From Heliocidaris tuberculata (lineage: Eukaryota > Echinodermata > Echinoidea > Camarodonta > Echinometridae), in assembly GCA_025618425.1 (NCBI GenBank), contig CM046850.1:9072749-9136748 (forward strand): 64,000 nucleotides of DNA, read 5' to 3'. The number at the start of each line of letters is the position of its first letter. The first letter of the stretch is position 1. Below, piece after piece: positions 1-12,200 of the stretch. The translations under genes were made by a program, and so were the position numbers. Under the pieces are notes generated by a model, which made no database searches, was not told the origin of the DNA, and worked only from the letters and a program-made list of their open reading frames with translations.

Positions 1-328
1 CCTATAATAATATTAGTAGATAACAGTACATTGAAATTTGCAATCATTTCGAAGTGAAAGGCTATTATTAGAAACCGCATGGTATACATTGAATGCTATA
101 CTAATATATCAGTAGACAAAAATATGGTTACACTCTTCTACAATTCACGTCTCCATACAGACATACACTATTTTCCAAACATCGTGTATATATATTTTTT
201 TTTTTACTATCATCTCGATTTTAAGATGGAAGTTCAAATTCATTCGCGATATTTTGACCGTAGGGCAAATTAGTCTTGGACTTTAGAAGTTGTCTCAGAA
301 TCTCCACTGGGGGAAAAAAATTCTGTAC

Positions 329-1425
329 TTATTGTTCCATCATGCCACGAACTTCACCGACGCTTCGAGCCTGTGAAAATAAAGTAGAATATTACAAAAT
401 CGTATAGTTGTCATCAAACCTACACTTATAACAACAAAATTATTCATACCCTTACCAAGTTTTGATTTTTTTTGAAATTTTGTTTTGTGAAAATTGACTT
501 GTTACTTGAGCATGAGACAAACAGTTGTAAGAATAATTACACAAGGCAACTGACAAAATTTAATGGTTCAGGGGTATTTTATTCACTATTTATTTTTGAC
601 GAAAGATGGCGGGTGGTCTAGAACTATTCATATTGTTTCTTGAATAGTTTCAAAACATGTACAGAATCTTATAGGAATGTCTAAAACATGTGCATTTTCA
701 AAAGAAAAAAAAATGCCTCAATCAATACCATGTCTGGACCAGGGTGCAGTGGCGGATTGTGCCCCCGCTATTTGCGATTGTGCCCCCCTTTTCGACAAGA
801 AAACCCTTTTTTTTAAAATTTGCTTGTCAGAGAATTATGGAGGGGAACTGGACCCCATAACCCCCCCCCCCCCCCCCCCCACTGAGCGACTTTTGGAGGG
901 CTGGCGAAATTTTTTTTTTTTGGTCGCCACCCCCCCACTGAGCGACTTTTCGAAGGCTGGCGAGACCCAAAAAATATGGGTCTCCCTCCAAGCAGTTTCC
1001 CAAAGTTGACAGTCCTGCATTTGTGTGCCCCCCCCCCTTATACTTTTTTTTGTTAACTGTATATATTCATCACAACCAAAACAACAACCAAAACTGTAAA
1101 ACCAGGTACCTACAACCAAAATTATTGCTACTATAATTATTATAATTTTAAAAAAGTGTTCTGTTCGTGATTTTCCGCAACATGACTTATACTCATACGT
1201 GAATAAATTATTTCATAAAACGCAACCCTACTCCCTGTGAAGACCCGAAAAGCAAAATACACATAATAAATAAATCAATTTAATAGGGCTGGACCTATAG
1301 CTTCGATGGCAACGCCATCCCCAGGTCAATTCACTTCTTCTCGCCCTTGTAACACACATGTGGTCATTCAACCTGCAATACATTCCTATATATGTGCCAA
1401 TAGGGAGAAGTATCGCTCTTCTAAG

Positions 1426-1481
<56 letters not shown>

Positions 1482-4400
1482 CTTTCTTTTTATGTTTAGC
1501 AGTGGCAAATATAGAAAGGACACAAAATTCTAGATGCGTTGTTCTTGTGTTTAGCGCTGCTACAGAGTCTGAATATAACCGCACGGCATGTATAAAGGGT
1601 ACCAATCACCAAAAGTAATTTTGCTCTGTATGTTAGAGGATGTATGTCGTTATATTATATTCAAAATATGGGCTTCAAATATTAATTCTATAAAGAGATA
1701 TTGCAATTTTAATTACACTCTCTATAAGCGTAAAAGGGACTCGTGAGTAGACTACTCGACGCACCCGTAAGCGCTCGCCAAGGTAAAGGCTCGCGCGGAA
1801 CCAAACTCTGAGTTCGGTTCCGCGCGAGTATTTTCATGTTATCCTTTATTTCCTTTATATACTCATTAACTGTTGACCTATAGAATACCAGACAAAGTTC
1901 TTTGAGGTTGATTTTATACTTTCTAGCTGTACACAAATTATTTTTTTCAGGTGATTGGTACACTTTAATAGTGTAACCTACATACTTATACGCCCTCTAT
2001 GATCTTTATCCCATCTTTGTTTTCTTCTGGGTAGAGAGTGACTGGCCTTCGAATGTCACCTTTTCCCCGAAAAGATAGTTCACTTCATCCCTTCATGAGA
2101 ATTTTTACAACAAACCCATCTCCTTTTGTTAGAGTTTGCTCTCTTTTTGCTTTTTACGAAGTCGATAATAATAATATACATGTACATAATTATAATATGG
2201 TCTTTAAAAAGAAAGAAAAAATTAAACCAAGGGTATAGCTTCATCAGATTATTACTGCTCCTCCTGGGGCCCGTTGCACAAAACTTGCGTTCAATCGCAA
2301 CTCCTGAAAATCAAACGCAAGTCCTTAATGCGCACTTCTGATTGGCTGAAAATAAAGTTGCGCTTGATTTTCCTGAGTTGCGTTCAAACGCAAGTTTTGT
2401 GCAACGGGCCCCTGAGGGCTCTCTAATTATTATTACCCCAGTATTGCCAGATGTCCATTTCATACATGTGGGTAGAGAGTGATAAATGTGGGTAAAACAC
2501 CTTGTCCAAGGATGTAAGCACCGAGCAAGGATCGAACCCGGGACCACTCGTATGAGAGTCAAGAGCCTTCACCAATACACCAGTGCTGACATTACCTTGA
2601 AGTGCATCCTGAAATTAACCCAGTGACTACTGGATTCTTTAACTCCCATAGGCTTAATCCAGGAGCCACCCGGTTCCCGTAGTCTATGGGTTAAGTTGAT
2701 TTTATTAAAAGCGGGAAAATGAGAGAAGCAGATTAGTGAAAGTGTGAGGAACATCCGATAAAGAGTGAGAAAGTTTTTTTATTTAAATTGTTATAACTGT
2801 CAAAGTAAAAAAACGCGAATCGACAACTTTGTGACATACCTATTAATGATCTTTCCCATTCGCTTTGTACTGAATTTTTAAATTGTCTTTTTCATGGTTG
2901 TTGATGAAGAAATAGATCTTTTGCATCAAGGGTTGTGTCAAAATATGTGTCCAGTATTAAATCTAGAGGGCATAAATATGATGAAATATTTTATTCGAAA
3001 AAATTAAGTTCATGAAACATTAAGTACAGAACAAAAATTTAATAGGGAAGGTGCTCAAAAGATACGTCACTGAGTTGCCAATTCGAGTTTGATCAATCAC
3101 AACTTCAAAGATTCATATAACTTTGATATCTTTTATCAGATTTTCCTCAACTTGTCACTTATCTGCTTTTCTCATTTATTTTAATGCTTGATGTCAACTT
3201 GATGCCATCGTGTACAATCCATTTAATGAAATAACGAGTCAACTAGGAAGCTGGTATTTTGGTATACAAACCTTGTCTAGATCCAATTTGGTTTGTTCTT
3301 CAAGCTTTCTGATGTCGTCCATCGTCATTCCATGACATTTGTCCAGACTGCAGATCAGGGTGCGGTAGAAGTTCCGATAAATTCGAGTGTTGGCCTGAAA
3401 AGTGAGGTCACGGGGAGATTTTTGGAATTAAAAGAGTAAAATCCTAACAGCACATGAGGTATTATTTCACTACGCCGATTGATTGCTTGATTCATTAGAA
3501 AGAATCAAAACAAACAGTGAACATATAGGCCCACAAAAGATTATAATGTCGGCTTCAATCGAGGTGTCGCGCTGATGTTCTCTGTACGCAATCAAGGCTA
3601 TGTAGAATCTTACGCCATTGCTCAGTCGATTTTCAGGCATCGCATCCCTGCTTATAAATGGGTTGTTTCTCGGCGTAGTACCTGCATGCCTTGAATGGCG
3701 CCATAGAAATAACGCCTCGTCCGCACGGCAAGTGGCGTTATTGCCCGTTGTTGCACAGAAGGCGGAATTTTGATGCATTATTACATACGCTAATAAAGCC
3801 TATGAAAGCAATTCAGGAAAGCGGAATTAGGCCTAATTCGAGGTAATGTTTGAACAGTTTATTCTGCATTCACTCTCCTGCGGTAAATCAAATCCGTTCG
3901 AGTCAAGTCGCTAATTTAAAGCCCGACTCACACGCCCGGGGAGGGGGGGGGGGGGTACTTCCATATACGCTATACGCGGATGTGCCGCCCAAATGGGTCA
4001 CTTTTTCACAAGAAATCCCTGAACATTAACATGGGTCCCGTTTTCTACAAAAAAATCCCTGAATATACATGTGTTCACATTTTCAACAAAATCCCTAAAT
4101 ATGGGTAGTATCCCGAAATCCTGTGCCTCGTGTATTTTTCAATCCATTAATTGAGGTTTTTAGGAAAGAAAGAAAACTTACAGAAAATCTGAAATCTCCG
4201 TTCAAAGTCTCCAGTACGTAAACTGCACGCATATACGTGTCCCCGACGAGCCTGGCCTGATCGTCTGCGCAGTGAAAAACCCGCGAAAATTTTACACTGT
4301 CAGGGTCCAGTTTTATACGACAAATTCCTAAACATGGGTCTACGTTGGTTAGGGGTTCAAGGTCCGGGCCTCACACCCCCGTCAAAAAAAAATCCGAGAA

Positions 4401-4638
4401 CCCCCCCCCCCCCCCCGGGCTCACACGAGGGGTTATATGCTGATGTAAGGACCATGGTTAGGACCGCGTCGGTGACTGGTACGCTCTTTTGCGCGTCATT
4501 TAAGAGTGATATCGTTTAAAAAGTTATTGCAAAATGCTTGGGGCAAACAATACTTTTAAAAGCTGGCGTCAGTGGCGGATCCAAGGGGGGGGGGGCCGGG
4601 CCCCTGGGGACAAAAAGGGGCTCAAAAATTGCTGAGGA

Positions 4639-4672
<34 letters not shown>

Positions 4673-6160
4673 TGTCAGAGATTTTTTGAGTTAAGAAGGG
4701 GCCCCAAAATGCTGAGGAACTTTTTTTTTTTTTTTTTTTTTTTGGCTTATCAGAAAATTTTGTGAATGTTGAGCCCCCTCCCTCAAAATATCCTGGATCC
4801 GCCACTGGCTGGCGTATGGGTTAGTTGCCTTCAAAGGCTCGATTAGCGCGAGTATAATGACGGAACTGGAAAGACCCCTCGGGTGAGCAACAACCTCCTA
4901 CTTTGGGTGATAGCGGCAAATCGATATCGCTCCTGACTGCCAATGGAATGTTTCATTTAGATATCCTACCTTTTGTATTCTACTCTGCACTGTATCTTGG
5001 AGCCCAAACCATTTGAATTCAACCTCGGTGAACATGTAGACTGTTAAAAACTTCGTTTCGGTGTCCTGAAGAAAGGGAATAAAAAGAAACTACTGAGATT
5101 AATATAATTAGGAGAGAGAGAGAGAGGGGGGGGGGGGAGGAGAGGGAGAAAGGGGGGAGGGAGAGAAAGAGAGGAGGGGGTGAAGGAGAGAGGAAGCAAA
5201 GAAAGAAGAAAACAGACGAAACTTAAAGGAAAGAGAAAGGAAACGGAAAGAGGAAATAATGGGAAATAGAGAAGGCAAAAGAGGGTTCTGAGTGTGAGAA
5301 TATTACGAATAAGAATAAAAAGAAAGAGGAGAAAAGGAAGAAGAAAATATAAAAAAAGATGATAAAATTAGGAGAATATGGAGAAGGAGAATAAGAAGAA
5401 GGAGAATAAGAAGAAGGAGAATAAGAAGAAGGAGAATAAGAAGAAGGAGAATAAGAAGAAGGAGAATAAGAAAAAGGAGAAGGGAACATTATGAACAGAG
5501 GAGGAAGAAGACGAATAGAAGGAAGAGAAGAAAAAAAGGAGGAGAAGATGATAAAAAAGAGAAAGAAGAAGACGAAATAAAAAACAACAAACAAACAAAC
5601 AATAGAAGTAGAATAGAGTCCTTACCTTCCAGTCGGCGTTCAGAGGTCCACGATTGGTTTTCTCTAGCCGGACCTTAGACGGGTCCGTATCTTCTTTATA
5701 ATCCTGTAAAACGAAAGTAGCAACGATGTTGCGATTGTATAATCTGCATTATATTCCACCCTGTCTCCCAAATCCCAAATGCACCCTATATGGGTATATA
5801 TATATAAAGAAATGTCACTATGAGACGGTCGTAGCTTTTATTGTCCTCCTTTATTTGTCAAGCTTTCGATCAATGATCTTCATCAGGACTGTATAAAAAC
5901 ACAAAATGCATGTCTGACATTTACATCGGAATATACATTTCAATTTCAAATTCTTACAATTTCAATTTCTTACAATTGTTAAGTACTAATCATTATAATT
6001 CATTATAATTCTAATTATTCTAATAATAATAATGATAATATATATATATATATATATATGCATAATACATATATAAATCTTATATTTAACAATATTTAAA
6101 AAAATATTGCGAAGCAGAACTCTGACTTTACTACAGTTATATATAAATATATATATATAA

Positions 6161-6191
<31 letters not shown>

Positions 6192-6192
6192 A

Positions 6193-6265
<73 letters not shown>

Positions 6266-9200
6266 TATGTATATACATCGGATTTAAATTAACTGAATTC
6301 TTATTAAATGTTTATGGAATTCTTTTCCGTTTACCGCTGAAGACACAGGATCATTTACGATGTCGAGTTCAATTAATACTCTCTTCGATAGTTTCTCTTC
6401 ATCGAGCCCGAACACCTTCAAACAAAATAAAGAGAAAACATGAGGTACATGAACTCAGACTCCAGAAATAGGTGAGAAAGGTGGGTAATGCACGATGGCG
6501 ACGGTTTGTTATTACTTCATTATTTTCTACATTAGCCATGCACTATCCACCTATAGGTGTATAATTATAGTAAATGGGTACCTGGTAGGAATTTATTCCT
6601 CGAACGCAGAGCTATACATACAGAGAGTCGCGACACTGGAGGTCGCTTCTGACGACTGGTCAGCCATTTCATGGAGCTTCAAACAGTTCCCTCCTATAGA
6701 AAATGTACGTGAAAGAGAAATATTGGGAGCTCCATGATCCGTCATATTTTAAACATATACCGCGTACGCGTTAGCCTTTTGACAAGGCCTCGCGTCTATT
6801 CCACGCCGCGCACGACTTAGACGAGACTAGCTGTTGATACGGTGACTTGGCCAGATTCCGAGGAACGTGCGAGCGAGCGGCGAAGCCGCGAGGCCTTTTC
6901 GATATTGTTTTTTTTTCTCCTCTCGGCTTCCTCGCTAGCTCATGAATCATGCATAGCTGTATGCAAATATACCAGCTGGGGCTCAATAGACCAATCAAAA
7001 CCTACGGCTTCGTTGGCGATTCGTTCATTCTTGACACAGGTGAGTACTAGTGAAAGAATTGTTTTTGTTTGTTTTAGTGACGGAGTTAATAATTAAATAA
7101 TGGACGTAAAATGAAGAAAAACGTTTTTGAATGTAAAGTACGCTTAATAACTTGACTTATCAGCTTAGGAATTACAAGAAATATAGAGGGATAATTTATT
7201 AAACACCCATGTCAAAGTCTCAACTTGGTTCTTCATGAGAGACACAAGCGGGGATATGATGACCACAATGCTGCGGCTTTCCGCGGTACCAGAGGATGGG
7301 CCCACGTTCCCCTCGGCCGCCGCGGGGGGAGGCGATGAGAAGTCGGTGGTTAGCAGCTCTGCAGCAGCTCGCCCACACTGCGCCTGTGTTCGCGTTCGGA
7401 GATGGTCTTTGCACAAAGGTATATCCTGAAAGATGGCACTTTTACCGTAGCCAGTCGGTAGGCTGACGAATGTATCTTGTCCTCGAAGCACTGAAAATAA
7501 TGCCTTCAATTGCAAATCCTTGAATCCTGTGATATTCAGCTTCTGAGCTGCAAAAACGGTACTATTTAGTAGGATATCTTCTATGAAGTCGTCCCGAGAA
7601 TCACTGGGGCAAGCCGCCATGTTGACTGAACTCATTTGCGTCCGTGTGTATTTTTGCATGGACCTACTACGTAGTAGGTCCATGATTTTTGTGTGTGTGT
7701 GTATTTGGGTTTTTACAGACGTTATCAATCAGATATGATTATTTACGTCTGGGGACCGACCTTTAACGTCACCATCCGAAAGACGTGACTCAGTCTCGAA
7801 CCTTGGTCCGCTGAATCAGTTTATAACTTCCACTGTTAGCTGGATTACAGGCGCACGCCACAACGCCTAGTTTGCATACTGAATATATGCTGACGTCATA
7901 GGAACAATTCGATTGCTGATTGGCTGCTACCATTTTGGTAGGGAATTTGCCCCCCAAACAATGGCTATAATAAGAAATCCAAACCAATATCGAAAAGGCC
8001 TCGCGGCTTCGCCGCTCGTTCGCGCGTTCACTCGGGTTTTAGTGAATAGTCTCATTTCAGCCGCGCAAAATTGTCGGACATAGACCTAAGCCACGAGGCC
8101 TTGTCAAAAGGCTACTTACGCGTAGGCTTATTATGCGCGTGTCACAACTCTCTCTTTCAACGCGCTCTGCTCGAATGCTTTCAGCGCCTCAAGGCCACCG
8201 CACACCTTACGATCGGTCTGCGATCCGATTTCAGAAGAAAATGTAATATCATTTGACAAATCATTTAAAAAGGAAAAATATTTTTGATTGAGAGTCTGAA
8301 TAGTAATACAGATAGTAAAATCGATTATACGGCCTTTGCCGAGTTTTCTAGTGGGTGGAATGGCCAAATCGGCTCCGAGTCGTAGTGACGTCACAAAATC
8401 GTACGACTGCCTACGATTTGAAACTAATTTTTCCCTTATTCCCTGTAGAAAACTGACAGCTCAGCAAAAGCCTTCGTTTATTATTCATATTACTTTTCAG
8501 AACCTGAATAGGGTAGATTTCATTTGTTAAAATACCAATATTTAATGCCACAGCGATTTATTTCAGAAATCGGATCGCAGACCGATCGTAAGGTGTGCGG
8601 TGGCCTTTAGGGCAGCTGGGCTGAAGCCGGGGTAATAATAGTACTTTGTAGGCGCCTTGAGCATCCCCTGGGACGGATATGTGCGCAATATAAATGTAGC
8701 TATTATTATTATATTTTATTATCATTGTTATAATTATAATTATCTTTATTATCATTCTTATTATCATTAGTAATAGTAGTATTAATATTATTATCATTAT
8801 TATTATCATTATTTATATTATCATTATTATTATTATCATTATTGATATAAAACCAGAGTTTGAAACAAGGTACATTTAAGCAGACAATGAAACTGCATGT
8901 TTATTTTCATTGACTGATTAAAAGCTACAAAAGTTAATGTGGACAACGTTTAATTTGCCAAATTTCACGACGCATACATAAAAGAGTTAAATGATTGTCC
9001 TTTCTTGCAGAAGATAGTGTAGAATTGTTTTGAACATAATATATGAAAGTAATCCAAAGGTTTGTATAATACTCCCAAGTAACGTTCTTTAGAAAATAAT
9101 TGTACTAGTCGAATATACCTAGGTTAATCTATTTCTAACGATTTAAGCATTGGTTAAACCGGGTAATGTTTAGTACGGGTAAAACAATTTTATTCTAAAA

Positions 9201-12200
9201 GAAACTGCCTGGAAGTTATTCTGATGGTCGAATTACGTAGTACATGAGAACAGTTGTGTAACATGAGGTTTTGGAATCATCACAAAGATAAGAGACTGAC
9301 TCGATCTTGCTAAAATTCACAAAACAGCGAAAAGCACAGCACACCAGTGCCGTCACGAGCTTTTTTCAAGGGGGGGGGGGTGCCTTTCGGAAAAAAAAAA
9401 GACAAAACTTACCAACTCCAATGTCAGGCAGTGGTGCTGGTGGCGCAGATATGAGCTGTTCGACACTACACAATAGTGCATATAGCCGGCCGGCCGGCTT
9501 ATTTGACGCCCCCCCCCCAAAAAAAATCCTTTTCTTTTTTTTTTGTCTGGAGGGGGATGCGTTCGCACCCTCCGCACCCCCTGGCGACGCCCATGCACAC
9601 AGATATGGATTCATGAAACTACACACAAATGTGGCCGAAATTTTGGTCAAAGATCGTGTAAGGAAAAAAGTTACAGTCTTATTTAGCATATGAGAGCATT
9701 ACAAAGCAGTCCTGTTCGTGGGACATGGATACTATAATATCTTCTTCCACACAGGAATAAAGAAGAATGAGAAAGCCTACAAATTATTTGTCACCATTAC
9801 CAGAACTAAACCTTCTGTTTAAAGGAAACCGTTGAAATTCGGAACAAAAAACTGTTTTCTTATGCTTTCACAAAATTAATCAGTATAAACTTACGTTATC
9901 ATGGGTTCCTTTGTCATTTTCCACGAACATCGTTTGCACATCGAGGTGGAAATTATTTTTCATGTAATCTGGATTCTGTTCGAAGAATAAAGCAAAATGA
10001 AACAAGCCCGAAACACACACACACACGCACACAAACCCGGGCAGAAGCCATGAAGTCCCCCCAAAACATGAGTTTTCATGAGTATTTTTAGGTGAAAAAA
10101 ATAAGCATCTATATACCTTTGATAAAGTTAAATAAACTGGTAAGGATTCAGGTGTGAAACTCCCGGAGTATACTTCAGCTTGTATTGTTTAGTAAAGCAA
10201 TTTCATGCCTTGACCACCCGTAAACTAACGGATGGAGTCACGGAGACAAAGTCCTCGAAAACTCTGAAGATAAGTAAATAAACAGGCTTTGATCAATTTA
10301 GTTAGGCAAGACACCATTAAAGTGAGGTATTTGACTCATTTTTTTTTCAGAATTCATTTTATATTTGTTTATTTATTTACTCATTCATTTATTATTAAAT
10401 TGGTCGAGTGACGCCCCTGGTTCCCCTGCTACTTAAAATGACAATACAACAACAAGATCAGTCCTTAAGTGGTATGGGAGGTAGGTTAGCCTGAAAGTAA
10501 TCTCTCAGCAAAATATCATAGCTGATATATTGATTATTGACTAAACAATGGAGCCACATCATATACTTCATTCAGACACAACTTCGGAAAACCGTGCACA
10601 GGTAAATACGCCGAAAACGGCAGTGTTTACAAAAGGCATGGGGAAAATCTTGCAAAGTCAACATGCTGTTGATGTAAAAAAAAAACCCCCAAAACCCCCC
10701 AAAAAACAAACAAACAAAAACCAAAAAACAAAAAAACAAAACAAAACAAAACAAAACAAACAAACAAAAATAATGCTGTGTCTCAATTGTCTTCAAAGTC
10801 CTTGAATAATTCGTCGTATAAAATAACTTTCAAATGACAAACATTTTAAATAGCTATATCCACAGCATTATTTAAAAAAAATACATATCAGCAACAATAA
10901 TACAAGTCATAAAAAATTACAAATCAAAGTATCAGATGCTAACCCATGACCCACTGCACTGCTGACCCCACATTTGAAATATTTATGCCCATATTAAAGG
11001 GAAAGTCCTCCCTAATATTAAGTTGATTTAAATAAAATAAGAAAAATGAGAGAAACAGATTAGTGAAAGTTTAAGCAAGATCCCACAAGAAATAAGAAAG
11101 TTATGAATTTTTGAAGTGGTAATCAATCAAACACAAATTGGCAACTCCGTGACATATCTTGCGAGCTCCTCTCCCATTTTCTCAGTACAGAAAAATCTCA
11201 TAAATTTTCATTTTCTAAATTTTTGATGAAGGAATTGATTTGTTTCATACATGTTTTGTGTGAAAACATATGAGCAATGATTTTATCTAAGCTGCATGTA
11301 CGAATATTTTCTTTAGAGAAAATGGAAGGATTTTTGGGTATACAGGGCAAATGGGAGAGGAGCTCGCAAGATACGTCACGGAGTTGCCAATTTGTGTTTG
11401 ATTGATTTTAACTTAAAATATTCATAACTAGTTATATTTCATCGTATCTTGCTCAAACCTTCACAGATCTGTTTCTTTAATTTTTCTGCTTCTTTTAAAA
11501 TCAACTTGTGATCAGGGTGGACTTTCCTTTTAAATAAAGGTTTAACTTAGTCAACTGATTTATGGAGAGCTATGTGTTCACCTCTTTATTCGATACAAAT
11601 CACTTTACTTACAAAATGATGAAGTAATCAAGTGATAATAAGAAAATGAAATATTTATTTCACAGTGACATGATTTTTGTTTGTTGATTTATTTACAGAA
11701 TAAATCAAATGGTAATTTTTTACATTTGGCGCTTCATAAATCAATGTACTAGCCAGTTAGTCGGGGTTTAACCACTACCTAAAGTAGAGGTCGGAGATCA
11801 GTGGGTTTAACCCTTTCGAGACAATCGACCACATTTTGGGGTTTGGCTCAATAACTGTTGATTCAGAGCCGTAAAAATAATACCAGATGCATGAGTAGAA
11901 AGAGCAAAAAATTCTGCACACACTGTGTCCATTTTTGTTGCATGACCATATGTTGATGCTAGGAATGTTAAAAAGGAGAATAAGTCTTAAAATGCTTAAA
12001 TTGGCAACAAACTGAGAGGTTCAAAATCATTGTTTTTTTGTCAAAATTTACAAATCTTTCAACTTTTCGACAAATTTCATAACAATGTTTATTGTTTTCA
12101 TTACACTTTATTAGAACCATGTAGCACTAAAAGAAAAATATTATTGTTTCTAATTCGAAGAACAAAATGTGATCAATTTAGCCCTGAAATAATTCCTGTC

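Larger units (their letters stand above)
371..3271. other. Last PITP intron, repeat filled
   Basis: No coding signal was found between the final two PITP exons. It holds a CAGTGGCGG-type element fragment (747-1042), a (TA)n run (1429-1478), a palindromic MITE (2266-2412), a SINE (2418-2585) and a decayed copy of a palindromic repeat (2690-3200). Apparent reading frames over C and G runs are not credible genes. Confidence 0.6.
6765..8125 (-). mobile_element. Long-TIR DNA transposon copy carrying a RecQ-like helicase fragment
   Basis: The flanks 6765-6925 and 7985-8125 are inverted copies. The outer ends TAGCCTTTTGACAAGGCCTCG face each other, and the inner ends 'gagcggcgaagccgcgagg' plus 'ccttttcgatattg' also match in reverse complement. 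Between them lie a helicase fragment (7165-7632) and a 7SL-like SINE (7672-7872). The interior is too short for a full transposase plus helicase, so this is an internally deleted copy. Superfamily is not settled; Academ elements are described as encoding SF2 helicases, which makes them a candidate by inference only. Confidence 0.75.

Noticed and set aside
5223..5594. Ser/Phe-rich minus frame
   Set aside because: Translation of a 15-bp GA-rich minisatellite.
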